Shown here: positions 33,161 through 41,425 of the stretch, in pieces | Layout of the letters: every line of letters begins with the position of its first letter | Position numbering within the stretch: the first letter of the stretch is position 1 | Assembly: GCF_030547425.1 (NCBI RefSeq) | Contig: NZ_JAUORH010000003.1 | Span: 62,001-126,000, forward strand | DNA: 64,000 nucleotides | Direction: 5' to 3' | Origin: Tenacibaculum sp. 1_MG-2023 | GTDB taxonomy: Bacteria; Bacteroidota; Bacteroidia; Flavobacteriales; Flavobacteriaceae | Notes under the pieces: model-generated | Databases searched by the model: none | What the model was told of the DNA's origin: nothing | Seen by the model: the letters and a program-made list of their open reading frames with translations, nothing else | Made by a program: the position numbers and the translations under genes

Positions 33161-33871
33161 TTATTCAAATATTCCTGTAAAAACAGAAACATAATATAGT
33201 CCAGTAAGTATAAAAACGATACCAGTAATTGTTCGTATTACCTTTTCAATTTTTGTGATTTTGTTATAGAATATGCCTATTTTCCCTACAGTAAAAGCTA
33301 ACAAGTAGGTAAAAATAATTACAGGTAACCCTGTTCCGAATGCGAATATTATAGGTAAATAAAGTCCATCTACAGATGTAATTGCCATTGGAATTAGCAT
33401 GCCAAAAAATAATGCTCCACTATATGGGCAAAATGCTAAAGCAAAAACAACACCTATAAAAAAAGAACCTAATAAACCTTTATCTTTGAGTTTTTCAGAT
33501 AGTTTTTCTTGAAAATTTAATTTACCCCAAAAATTTAGTTTAATAATATTTAGCATAATTAAGCCGATTATAATTAATAAAGGGCCTAAATATTTTTCTC
33601 CGTTTTGATTAAAAAACCGTGCAATGTGAAACTTACTTGCACCAAAGTATAATATTAAACCAATTATAGTATAACTAAACCCTCTTCCTAAAGAGTATAA
33701 TAATCCGCTCAAAAAAACTTTTCTTTTGCTCGAAATATTTTTAGAAATAAATGCAGTTGCAGTAATGTTGGTTGCCAAAGGGCACGGGCTAATAGCTGTC
33801 ATTAACCCGAGTATAAATGCCGATAAAACAGGGATATTGTAATTTTCTAAAAGCGATTGTAAATAATCCAT
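33161..33871 (-). CDS. arsG: ArsG-like / CcdA-type membrane permease
   Basis: 236 residues, about six membrane helices, related to the DsbD/CcdA transmembrane fold. The first helix pair carries SPCPLATNITATAFI (around residue 27) and a symmetric ALAFCPYSGALFFGMLIP (around 144), each with one Cys. That pattern fits the ArsG-type aromatic arsenical efflux permease group, normally paired with ArsF. It is the last gene of the arsR operon, one base after the ArsF-like gene, which supports this over a cytochrome c biogenesis role. Substrate inferred. Confidence 0.72.
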   Translation of the reverse strand: MDYLQSLLENYNIPVLSAFILGLMTAISPCPLATNITATAFISKNISSKRKVFLSGLLYSLGRGFSYTIIGLILYFGASKFHIARFFNQNGEKYLGPLLIIIGLIMLNIIKLNFWGKLNFQEKLSEKLKDKGLLGSFFIGVVFALAFCPYSGALFFGMLIPMAITSVDGLYLPIIFAFGTGLPVIIFTYLLAFTVGKIGIFYNKITKIEKVIRTITGIVFILTGLYYVSVFTGIFE

Positions 33872-34312
33872 TTAGAGTGATTTTAATTCTTTATCAATTT
33901 TAGCTTTTAATTCTTTACTGAAGGCTTCTTGGTCGTTACCTTTCATAAAAGCAAAATCGGTTAGATTTATTTGGGTTTCTTTTCCTTCTTTAATTACGTT
34001 TAAGATTAAAGAAGTGCCAGACGCCTCAAATTTTTCAGCAACCTTTTCATTTTCTTTTTCATCTACATTGATAACTTGAAATGTAATTTTAGCTTCATTA
34101 AGCTCCTTTGCAAAATAGGTATTTAAAGTAAATTTGGTATTTGCTTCAATTGCATTACAGGTCATACACCTATGAGTGGAATGGAAGTCTAAAACTTCTA
34201 TTTTTGAAATAGATGTATTAAGAGTAGTTGTTTTGTTTTTTTCTTGACTTTCACAAGATGTAAATATTATACCGATTACTAAAGCGGTAAAAAAAATGAT
34301 TGTTTTATTCAT
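33872..34312 (-). CDS. arsF: ArsF-like thioredoxin-fold lipoprotein
   Basis: 146 residues with a lipoprotein signal (LVIGIIFTSCES) and a CxxC motif in DFHSTHRCMTCNAIEANTK, followed by AKITFQVINVDEKENEKVAEKF, a thioredoxin-like fold. The HxxxxCMTC motif fits the ArsF-family partner of ArsG in aromatic arsenical systems. It abuts arsG and follows the permease gene after 18 bases. Being periplasmic and lipidated, it could reduce or hand over substrate to the permease; that is inference. Confidence 0.7.
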   Translation of the reverse strand: MNKTIIFFTALVIGIIFTSCESQEKNKTTTLNTSISKIEVLDFHSTHRCMTCNAIEANTKFTLNTYFAKELNEAKITFQVINVDEKENEKVAEKFEASGTSLILNVIKEGKETQINLTDFAFMKGNDQEAFSKELKAKIDKELKSL

Positions 34313-34330
34313 TTTATTTGATTTTATAGA

Positions 34331-35305
34331 TTATAATATGATGTTAAATAAATATCCTGAAATAATGATGCATAGTGTTACTACACCAAAAAAGATAGCA
34401 ATTAATTTTAGCGACATCACTTTTTTTAGTAAAGTTGCTTCAGGAATTGACAACCCTACTGTTGCCATCATAAAGGCAATTGCAGTACCAAGTGGTACAC
34501 CTTTAGCTACAAAAACCTCAATAACTGGTACTATTCCTGCTGCATTGGCATACATTGGAACAGCCACAATTACAGCTAGGGGAACAGTCCACCATTCTTC
34601 ACCTCCTAAAAACTCATTAAAAAAGTTTTCTGGAACATACCCGTGCATTACTGCACCAATTGCAATACCAATAATTATATAAATAAACACTCCTTTTACA
34701 ATATCCCAAGCTCCTCTTATAATTTCGGGTAAATGTTGGTAAAAAGTTAGCTTTTCTTCTTTATATTCTACCTGTTGTATTTTACGTTCTAGAATTTTTT
34801 TTACCCAATTGGAGAGTAAAGGTTCTAGATTTAATTTGCCTAATAACCAACCACCAATTGTTCCTAATATAATACCAGAAACTGCATAAATAAGTGTTGC
34901 TTTTAAGCCAAACATACCTATAAACATAGCTATGGCAACTTCATTAACTAAAGGAGAAGTAATTAAAAAAGAAAATGTTACACCTAGAGGAATACCGCCT
35001 TGAACAAAACCAATAAATAAAGGAACAGAAGAGCACGAACAAAAAGGTGTAATTGCTCCAAAAATAGAGGAGAAGAAGTACTCTAAGCCGTACATTTTTT
35101 TTCGATTCAGATAATTCTTAAGGCGTTCAATGGGAAAGTATGCGTTTATTATTCCCATAAAAAAAACAATAACAAATAAGAGAATTAAAATCTTAAGTGT
35201 ATCATACACAAAGAAATTAAGGGCGGTTGCTAAGTGAGTTTCTGTTTCAATATTAAAAACAGAGTATATAAGCCAGTCAGCAAAATTTTGTAACCAATTA
35301 AACAT
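34331..35305 (-). CDS. DUF318/ArsP-type permease
   Basis: 324 residues, about eight membrane helices in two halves. The first half has GAITPFCSCSSVPLFIGFVQGGIPLG (around residues 84-110, with the CSCSS cysteine cluster) and SPLVNEVAI; the second half repeats the pattern with VPMYANAAGIVPVIEVFVAKGVPLG. Members of this family (ArsP) export trivalent organoarsenicals. Its start overlaps the OsmC stop by eight bases, showing it is in the operon. A role in heavy-metal or arsenic export follows from family and neighbours. Confidence 0.82.
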   Translation of the reverse strand: MFNWLQNFADWLIYSVFNIETETHLATALNFFVYDTLKILILLFVIVFFMGIINAYFPIERLKNYLNRKKMYGLEYFFSSIFGAITPFCSCSSVPLFIGFVQGGIPLGVTFSFLITSPLVNEVAIAMFIGMFGLKATLIYAVSGIILGTIGGWLLGKLNLEPLLSNWVKKILERKIQQVEYKEEKLTFYQHLPEIIRGAWDIVKGVFIYIIIGIAIGAVMHGYVPENFFNEFLGGEEWWTVPLAVIVAVPMYANAAGIVPVIEVFVAKGVPLGTAIAFMMATVGLSIPEATLLKKVMSLKLIAIFFGVVTLCIIISGYLFNIIL

Positions 35306-35705
35306 TTTCAGTTATATTAATAGTTCCAGAAATGTTACAAGATAGCTTTACAGTATTGTATATTGTACCAAACTTTTCTATGTTCTTTTTTAATAAATTA
35401 ACATTTAGTTTTTTATCATCGCTGTAAATTGTTAAAGTATAAACAATATCTTCCATTCGTGGTAGATTTTCAATACGTGTTGCTGTTACTTCAATGGTAG
35501 CTTTAGAGTAATTAAATTTCATCATAATTGAAAAACGTTCTACATTTTTAAGTATGCATGAAGCGAATGAACTTAAGAATAATTCTGCTGGGTTAGGGAG
35601 GGTTTCAGTAGTGTTTTTAGTGATGCCAAAACCTATGTTTGATTGTTTAATAGAAATAACTGCATCTTGATTTGAAATAGATGAAGCTTTGATATGATAC
35701 TTCAT
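35298..35705 (-). CDS. OsmC-family peroxidase-like protein
   Basis: 135 residues with the OsmC core: NPAELFLSSFASCILKNVERF (residues 37-57, including the resolving Cys at SC) and a C-terminal FGTIYNTVKLSCNISGTI (Cys in KLSC). The two cysteines are the peroxidatic and resolving pair of OsmC/Ohr proteins. It sits between the small thioredoxin and the permease in the ArsR operon, suggesting thiol or peroxide protection during metalloid stress. Confidence 0.78.
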   Translation of the reverse strand: MKYHIKASSISNQDAVISIKQSNIGFGITKNTTETLPNPAELFLSSFASCILKNVERFSIMMKFNYSKATIEVTATRIENLPRMEDIVYTLTIYSDDKKLNVNLLKKNIEKFGTIYNTVKLSCNISGTINITENV

Positions 35706-35712
35706 AGTTTAC

Positions 35713-35949
35713 TCAATTTAAAAGTTTTAATACTTCATCTCTTGAAGGTACTCTACCTTTTATTGTAACTACATCATCTATTACCAAAGCTGGTGTTATC
35801 ATTACATTGAATTTCATAATTTCCATAATATCTTCAATTTTTTCAATTGTTGCATCAATGTTGTTTGCTAAAACGACATCTTTAACAACACTTGTCATGG
35901 ATTGGCATTTTGGACATCCTGTTCCTAATATTTTAATTACTTTAGTCAT
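35713..35949 (-). CDS. small thioredoxin-family protein (redox-active disulfide type)
   Basis: 78 residues; IKILGTGCPKCQSM gives a CxxC site at residues 13-16, and MITPALVIDDVVTIKGRVPS is the cis-Pro and C-terminal part of the TM0996/MTH895 small thioredoxin group. In ArsEFG clusters a protein of this kind plays the ArsE position. It is the first gene after arsR and has its own palindromic operator (35966-35981). Confidence 0.78.
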   Translation of the reverse strand: MTKVIKILGTGCPKCQSMTSVVKDVVLANNIDATIEKIEDIMEIMKFNVMITPALVIDDVVTIKGRVPSRDEVLKLLN

Positions 35950-35965
35950 TATTTTATGTTTGTTT

Positions 35966-35981
35966 ATCGTAAATGTACGAT
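35966..35981. promoter_or_regulatory. palindromic ArsR-type operator before the thioredoxin gene
   Basis: ATCGTA-AATG-TACGAT is a perfect 6-4-6 inverted repeat. On the minus strand it contains TACATTTA, a near match to the TAnnTTTG promoter box, so a bound regulator would cover the promoter. It lies 16 bases before the start of the thioredoxin gene. Confidence 0.65.
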
Positions 35982-35999
35982 TTGATTATTAAAAAAATA

Positions 36000-36305
36000 T
36001 CAATCAAAGAATTGTTGAAATAAGTTTTTTGCAATCTTCCAATTTTCTTTATTAATACAGTATTTTATTTTTGGTGGCTTTAATTCTCCTTGAATAAGAC
36101 CAGCATTTTTTAATTCTTTCAGGTGTTGAGAAATGGTAGATTGTGCTAATGGAAGAACATCTACCAAATCACCAGTAAAACAGCATGATTGACTTTCAAG
36201 ATGTTTTAAAATGGCAATACGTGTTGGGTGTCCTAATGCTTTAGCAAACTTAGCTAAAGCTTCGGTATTTTTGTTATACTCTATGTGTTCTAAAGTTCTT
36301 TTCAT
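36000..36305 (-). CDS. arsR: ArsR/SmtB-family repressor
   Basis: 101 residues with the winged-helix [26 protein letters not shown] Cys pair lies in [18 protein letters not shown] (Cys 41-42), just before the recognition helix, where trivalent arsenic or another thiophilic ligand could bind. Such repressors leave DNA on binding the metalloid and derepress the operon. The gene is first in a six-gene minus-strand cluster and has a palindrome just upstream of its start and another downstream of its stop. Confidence 0.85.
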   Translation of the reverse strand: MKRTLEHIEYNKNTEALAKFAKALGHPTRIAILKHLESQSCCFTGDLVDVLPLAQSTISQHLKELKNAGLIQGELKPPKIKYCINKENWKIAKNLFQQFFD

Positions 36306-36312
36306 ATTTATT

Positions 36313-36328
36313 ATCGCAAATGTACGAT
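36313..36328. promoter_or_regulatory. palindromic ArsR-type operator before arsR
   Basis: ATCGCA-AATG-TACGAT, a near-perfect inverted repeat differing by one base from the site at 35966. On the minus strand it contains TACATTTG, an exact TAnnTTTG -7 box, only 8 bases before the arsR start codon. This supports autoregulation by blocking the promoter. Confidence 0.65.
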
Positions 36329-36547
36329 AGATTTTTTAGTTGTAGTGTAACTTTTATCACGTTCTACTATTTTTTGTATTGGTTTTAAAAGAGCTGTGTG
36401 GTTATACAGGTTTTATGCTCTATCATTTAGAAGGTTAAGGTATGTAATAAGTTACTAAAACATATTTTTGCTGTTGTAAAAAATGGGTTGCCGTATGATT
36501 TGAGCTATAAAAGTACTTTGAGGTAAATTTTATGAAACTTATTTGTT

Positions 36548-37309
36548 TTAATCAGACTTATTAGTTGTGTGTAGTTTTTTTCTTTGTTTATATTTTCTTT
36601 TAGTTCTGATTAATCTATACCTTAAATCGTCATAAAATAAACTTATTAATAAAATTATAGCTCCTAAAATAAGGGTGTTTAACCTCAAGTTAAGTTTAGA
36701 GTAAAGAAATCCACCGGTTATTCCTCCTAAAAAAAAGAAACAAATAATATAAATTCTAAGCTTTATAGTTGCTTTAATTTTTTCTCTATGTGGATGAGAT
36801 TCAGGGAAAAATAATTGAGATAATTCAATTCCTAAATCTGTGAATAACCCTGTAAGGTGTGTTGTTCTTACAATTGCATTTGAAATCTTTGTGACAAAAG
36901 AATTTTGAAGTCCCATGGCGAGGAGGAGTGAACAAACAATGAAGTCTGGATATTTTATTTCTACAGTATTACTTATGATAGGGATTGATAAAAAAATGAA
37001 ACATTCAATTATTGTTGGTATAACAAAAACGTTGAGCTTTTTGTTTTCTTTAAATTTTTCAATTAAAAAGCTTGACAAAAAAGAACCAAAGAGAAAAGAA
37101 AAAAGATAAAGAAAATAAACTGTTCCTTTCCAAACCTCAAAATCGGCAACATCTCTTATAAAAAGAGCAAAATGTCCAGTTACGTTTGTTGTCAATTGTT
37201 TAAATGCTAAAAAACCTGTAACATTCACAATACCAGCAACAAATGATAGAATAGTGGCAATTTTCAGATTATGTTTTAATGTTCTGCTTTTACCTTGATG
37301 TCTAAACAT
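36548..37309 (-). CDS. YoaK/DUF1275-family membrane protein
   Basis: 253 residues, about six membrane helices. The first helix (IATILSFVAGIVNVTGFLAF) followed by LTTNVTGHFALFIRD and later LLLAMGLQNSFVTKISNAIVRTTHLTGLFTDLG are the DUF1275 signatures. The end is basic (KRKYKQRKK). Transport function is suggested for the family but substrate unknown. Monocistronic. Confidence 0.8.
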   Translation of the reverse strand: MFRHQGKSRTLKHNLKIATILSFVAGIVNVTGFLAFKQLTTNVTGHFALFIRDVADFEVWKGTVYFLYLFSFLFGSFLSSFLIEKFKENKKLNVFVIPTIIECFIFLSIPIISNTVEIKYPDFIVCSLLLAMGLQNSFVTKISNAIVRTTHLTGLFTDLGIELSQLFFPESHPHREKIKATIKLRIYIICFFFLGGITGGFLYSKLNLRLNTLILGAIILLISLFYDDLRYRLIRTKRKYKQRKKLHTTNKSD

Positions 37310-37375
37310 TTTTTCTTATTTAGTTCGGTTTATCAAATGTCTTATCTTTAAATATGGCTATGGTTAAAATTGATT

Positions 37376-37762
37376 TTAAGCAAATAATTTATATACCATA
37401 TTAGGTGTTTTATAGTCTAAAGATAGATGTAATCTTATTTGGTTGTATAAATTAATTGTGTTTTTTATTGCTCTTTTTGCATGCATCACGTTATGAAAGG
37501 TTTGGTTTAGTAACTTCTATATCTTTTATAAGATTATTGTACTTATAAAAACAATGATACGAATTTGTGGTTATAGTACTTGTTTTTTCTAAGTGTAAGT
37601 ATGTTGTATTTTTTAAGAACGTTAAATAGCGTGTCTCTATCAATTTTAAGATTGACTTTAGTAAAGTCTTTATCTAATGATTTTATAAATTTACCTACGC
37701 TTTTTCTAAGAAGAGATTTACATTTATTCCTAATAATAATAACCGTTGTACAAGTATCTTAA
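37376..37762 (-). mobile_element. degraded IS3-family transposase (OrfB remnant)
   Basis: Minus-strand translation shows two decayed pieces. One (upper part, about 37560-37762) reads NKCKSLLRKSVGKFIKS, LKIDRDTLFNVLKKYNILTLRKNK and then, after a frameshift, YKYNNLIKDIEVT. The other (37376 to about 37490) reads AKRAIKNTINLYNQIRLHLSLDYKTPNMVY and a stop, typical of the IS3/IS150 OrfB C-terminus. The rve catalytic core between them is gone. No intact terminal repeats or target duplication seen. The 37310-37829 gap holds nothing else. Confidence 0.72.
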
Positions 37763-37829
37763 AACAAAATATCGTTTTATAGGGCTTGTACAACGGTTAC
37801 CTGTGTTTACGGTAGTTTTTTATTTAATG

Positions 37830-38495
37830 TTAGAGATTCTTTTTTGCTAAGTACCAATCTACTTTTTCTAACGATTCATCATTAATTCTATCATTTAATT
37901 CATCTAGTGTTTTTGGAGGTGATACAATTACCTTATCTCCTTTTTTCCAATCAAGTGGCATGGCTACCTTATACTTATCTGAAGTTTGTAATGCTTCTAA
38001 TGCTCTTAATATTTCATTCATATTTCTACCTACATTTAGTGGATAGTACATAACCAAACGAATCTTTTTTTTCGGGTCAATAAAAAATACAGCACGAACT
38101 GCTGCTGTTTCACTTTCATTTGGTTGTAACATTCCATATAACTTTGATACTTTCATATCTAAGTCAGCTATGATTGGAAAGTCAAAATAAACACCAGTAT
38201 TTTTTCTTACATTTTGAACCCAACCTAAATGTGCATGAATACTATCTATACTCAAACCTAACAGTTCAGTGTTTAAAGCATCAAACTCTGCTTTTCTTTG
38301 TGCAAATCCACTCATCTCTGTGGTACAAACAGGAGTGAAATCTGCAGGGTGAGAAAACATTACTACCCATTTATTTTTTGCAAAGTCTGAAAACTGAATT
38401 TTTCCTTTAGTTGTAACTGCCTCAAAGTCTGGAGCATTGTCTCCAATTCTTGGCATTGAATAAATTTTGTTTTCTATTTCGTTATTATTTTCCAT
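37830..38495 (-). CDS. peroxiredoxin, Prx6 (1-Cys) type
   Basis: 221 residues; FSHPADFTPVCTTEMSGFA carries the peroxidatic Cys (about residue 57) and the length plus C-terminal domain (VAMPLDWKKGDKVIVSPP) match Prx6-type enzymes. FFIDPKKKIRLVMYYP is a further signature. Reduces hydrogen peroxide and organic peroxides in the cytoplasm. Located next to dps, giving a small oxidative-stress group, though the two have separate upstream regions. Confidence 0.88.
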   Translation of the reverse strand: MENNNEIENKIYSMPRIGDNAPDFEAVTTKGKIQFSDFAKNKWVVMFSHPADFTPVCTTEMSGFAQRKAEFDALNTELLGLSIDSIHAHLGWVQNVRKNTGVYFDFPIIADLDMKVSKLYGMLQPNESETAAVRAVFFIDPKKKIRLVMYYPLNVGRNMNEILRALEALQTSDKYKVAMPLDWKKGDKVIVSPPKTLDELNDRINDESLEKVDWYLAKKNL

Positions 38496-38639
38496 GGTTC
38501 TATAATTTTAATTACTTGTCATTATTTTAAAGTAAAGGTACAACTTAGCTTATTTTAAGAAAGTAACTATTGTTACAATAATGCTTGTTTAGTTGTGGTT
38601 AATTAGTGTTGAAAACATTTGCGGTATTCAATGAGTGCT

Positions 38640-39119
38640 TTATTTATCATTAAGGTGTGCAGAATACATCCAAACCAATTTCTCTTGTTCTCTTATATAG
38701 TCGCTCATTAATGCACTTGTTCCTTCATCATTCGAGTCAGAAGCGATTTCTAAAATATCACGTTGCTTTAAAATAATAGTTTTGAATGCTGCAAGAATTT
38801 CTTCTACAGCTTTTTTACCGTCAGATATTTGGTTACTTTCTTTAACATCTGTTTTTCTAAGATAATCGGTGTACTTATGACTTGGTGTATAACCTAATGT
38901 CAAAATTCTTTCTGCTACGTCATCTATTTTTAATATTAGATCATTGTAGAGTTCCTCAAATTTGATATGTAAAACAAAAAATTTATCTCCCCTAATATTC
39001 CAATGATATCCTCTGGTATTTTGATAAAATGTCGAATAATTGGCGAGTAATTCATTGAGTAAATCTGCCAGTTTTTTACTTTTTTCTGTGTCAAGTCCGA
39101 TTCGATTTAAATGTTCCAT
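38640..39119 (-). CDS. dps: Dps-family ferritin-like DNA-protection protein
   Basis: 159 residues: YSTFYQNTRGYHWNIRGDKFFVLHIKFEELYNDLILKIDDVAERI (residues 29-73, in parts) has the His/Asp/Glu ferroxidase residues of Dps. A central KKAVEEILAAFKTIILKQRDIL helix and C-terminal EKLVWMYSAHL follow. Dps dodecamers oxidise and store iron and protect DNA in stress. CGAAAATA (plus 39140-39147, TATTTTCG on minus) is a possible -7 box upstream. Confidence 0.87.
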   Translation of the reverse strand: MEHLNRIGLDTEKSKKLADLLNELLANYSTFYQNTRGYHWNIRGDKFFVLHIKFEELYNDLILKIDDVAERILTLGYTPSHKYTDYLRKTDVKESNQISDGKKAVEEILAAFKTIILKQRDILEIASDSNDEGTSALMSDYIREQEKLVWMYSAHLNDK

Positions 39120-39207
39120 TTTTTATTGATTTTATTTTTACGAAAATAATTCTTCTATGTAACTTCTATTGTGATGTATGTTACAGATTGTTCAATTACC
39201 GCCAACA

Positions 39208-39298
39208 TGTGTTTTATATAGATGTAAAAAGACATCGTTATACAGCGATTTTGTTAGGTTTGATTGTATTTAATGTTTGTTTATATTTTACGAACTTA
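39208..39298 (+). repeat. dispersed 90-bp repeat with conserved hairpin (copy B)
   Basis: Matches 22516-22604 in the same orientation; GATGT and ACATC arms are conserved around a different loop. It occupies the middle of the 39120-39420 gap between dps and the DinB-like gene, and nothing else is seen there. Confidence 0.7.
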
Positions 39299-39420
39299 CT
39301 AATAATTTACTTTGTAAGTATCATTATGTTAATTATTTAAATAGTAGGGGTGTGGTGTTTTGTATGTTGTTAGCGATTCCTGATACTTTGTTTAGAGTAC
39401 TAAAAACAAGTTGACACACT

Positions 39421-39825
39421 TTATTGAATAACTTTCTTTTTAATAAGTATTATTTGTCCAAGGTGGTAGTATGTATGTTCTATCATTACATCAATGTTTC
39501 TAAAATAAGTTCCATATTTTTTGTTAACAAAATCACTCAATAATTTTTCATCAGTCATTTTTTCAACGAGACTTATGAGTTTTTCCGAATTAGAACAAAA
39601 CTTATTCACTAACTCTTTCCAGTTTTGTTCCGATTTAATTGGCGGTGAATCAAAGCTAAACTTATCCCGAATATCAAGTGTTCCACCTTCGAGTACTTTT
39701 AATACACCAGAGATATAGTAATTAATATGAAACGTCAAGTCAGCAATAGTATTGAAATCTTCTATTTTTTGAGTTGCTTGTTTCCAATCAAGATCAATTA
39801 TTTGCTCTTTGAAGTTTGTTCCCAC
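39421..39825 (-). CDS. DinB-like (four-helix, DUF1572-type) protein, start uncertain
   Basis: From the GTG at 39825 it has 134 residues: LDWKQATQKIEDFNTIADLTFHINYYISGVLKVLEGG, then DVMIEHTYYHLGQIILIKK (parts). Histidines in TFHINYY and MIEHTYYHLGQ are the metal ligands of DinB-superfamily proteins, probable thiol transferases. The frame continues upstream with KLSKYLANRLKEIFTEGKWV, the expected N-terminal helix, back to an ATA at 39886-39888 with no ATG, GTG or TTG. So either the start codon has been lost (ATG to ATA) or ATA is used. Confidence 0.72.
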   Translation of the reverse strand: MGTNFKEQIIDLDWKQATQKIEDFNTIADLTFHINYYISGVLKVLEGGTLDIRDKFSFDSPPIKSEQNWKELVNKFCSNSEKLISLVEKMTDEKLLSDFVNKKYGTYFRNIDVMIEHTYYHLGQIILIKKKVIQ

Positions 39826-39937
39826 AACCCATTTCCCCTCGGTAAAAATTTCCTTTAGTCGATTAGCTAAGTACTTACTTAATTTTATTCTAGAGCTAAA
39901 TATTTTATGTTATTGATGATTTTCTCAAATTACTTAC

Positions 39938-40058
39938 AACTAGTTTATATATATACTAAAACTACCAATACATTTTTTAGAAAGTAGAATAAGTAGAAAG
40001 TATAGCAATTTTATTAACACCTTCAAATATATATAAGATAAGAAAGTGTGTTTTTTTA
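39938..40058 (+). repeat. dispersed 120-bp repeat (copy A)
   Basis: Aligns with 44538-44664: ACTAGTT, ATATATAC, GTAGAATAAGTA, AAAGTATAGCAATTTTA, TAACACC, TCAAATATA, AAGATAA and AAAGTGT are shared in order. It is followed by a single GGGGTGATACCCT unit, where copy B is followed by a long tandem array. Confidence 0.7.
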
Positions 40059-40144
40059 TTGGGGTGATACCCTAATAATTTAAAAAATATAATATGTTGT
40101 GTTTTGTGTAAGCAGTAGTTTTCATACTACTTACACGTTTTTTC

Positions 40145-41170
40145 TTAAATTTTTCTTAGTTCAACTCTTCGGTTTTGTGCTTTTCCTTCTTCTGTAGCGT
40201 TATTACCTATAGGTTTCGTGTGCCCAAAGCCTTTACTTTCTAACCTTGATTCTTCAATACCTTCATCTACGAGTGACATAAGAACGGATTTTGCTCTGTT
40301 TTTAGAAAGTTTCATATTAAATTCTTCATTACCCACATTATCAGTATGTCCTTCAATACTTATTTTTAAATTGGGGTTTGTTTTTAACATTTTAGATATT
40401 TCACTCACTATTTCGTAAGAGTCAGCTTTAATTCTTGATTTACCAGAGTCGAAATTAATATGTAATGTAGCAAAGCCTTTAGTGTTTATTTCATTTATAA
40501 TTTTATCTGCTGTTATTTTCTCTATTGTTTGTTCAAATTCTTTTGATTCTACAACTCCAATCTGTGCATTAGCCACATCTGAATAAATTTGAATTCCTAT
40601 TTTTTTAGTTGGCGTTTTTAATACATACATACGAATAGGGGAGTTTACAGCATCACCAACATAAAAATTATTAAAGTAAGCATAACGATCGTTTACGCTT
40701 TCTCCTTTTTGGTTTACAAGTTCATTAGGTATTTTTCCTTCAAAAATAAGTTGAGCACCAATAGCTTTTAAATAGTCTTTAATACTTTTATCAAAATAGT
40801 ATTGATTCCATTTTTTGCTTCCATCCATCATAATTCCCATTTTATCTACTCGTCCTTCTATGTCAAAAAATGATTTACCGTCAAACATTTCAAGTTTGTG
40901 AAAGTCATAAGACTCTGTGCTGCTAGTATTTTTATTTACTAATATACCTTTTGGTGGTGTTATATAAGGGTATGCACCAATATCAACTTTAGATTCAACT
41001 ATGTTTTTCCAAGAAAATTTTTTAGTGTTATTCTTTAATTCTTTTTTCTCTTTGGTTGTTACTTCATTATTAACAACTTCATCTAATTTGTTTTTGGTAG
41101 TCTCTTTCTCATTTTTACATGAAGTTAAAGTAATTATTGATAACAAACAGATTGAGTAAATTCTTTTCAT
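40145..41170 (-). CDS. OmpA-family lipoprotein
   Basis: 341 residues with a lipoprotein signal (ICLLSIITLTSCKN), a Lys/Glu/Thr-rich linker, a middle domain of unknown type (residues 50-220), and a C-terminal OmpA-like peptidoglycan-binding domain. The OmpA part has INFDSGKSRIKADS, ISIEGHTDNVG and the NMKLSKNRAKSVLMSLVDEGIEESRLESKGFG region (parts). Anchors the outer membrane to peptidoglycan or senses the cell wall. Alone in its transcription unit, at the edge of the accessory patch. Confidence 0.83.
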   Translation of the reverse strand: MKRIYSICLLSIITLTSCKNEKETTKNKLDEVVNNEVTTKEKKELKNNTKKFSWKNIVESKVDIGAYPYITPPKGILVNKNTSSTESYDFHKLEMFDGKSFFDIEGRVDKMGIMMDGSKKWNQYYFDKSIKDYLKAIGAQLIFEGKIPNELVNQKGESVNDRYAYFNNFYVGDAVNSPIRMYVLKTPTKKIGIQIYSDVANAQIGVVESKEFEQTIEKITADKIINEINTKGFATLHINFDSGKSRIKADSYEIVSEISKMLKTNPNLKISIEGHTDNVGNEEFNMKLSKNRAKSVLMSLVDEGIEESRLESKGFGHTKPIGNNATEEGKAQNRRVELRKI

Positions 41171-41425
41171 TGTAATTCTTATTTAAGTTTGGCTTCTAAT
41201 TGTTAATAACAGCTTTTTATGTTCTTGTTAATTATGGAGTTAAATATAATATTTTTAAGTTTAGTTTAATGTTATTAATTATTTTAGTGGTTTTTTGAAG
41301 TTTCTTACATCTTCTTGAGATTGAAAGTAGGTTATATTTGTAATTAAGAGTTTATTACTGCAGTTAAACATTATAAAGATTAATTTTATAGTTATTTCTC
41401 GGGAGAATTTAATAATAAGTTATTC

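Noticed and set aside
33161-33871. Cytochrome c biogenesis protein CcdA
   Set aside because: The fold is similar, but the SPCPLATN/CPYSG motifs and the ArsF partner in an ArsR operon fit the ArsG-type group better.
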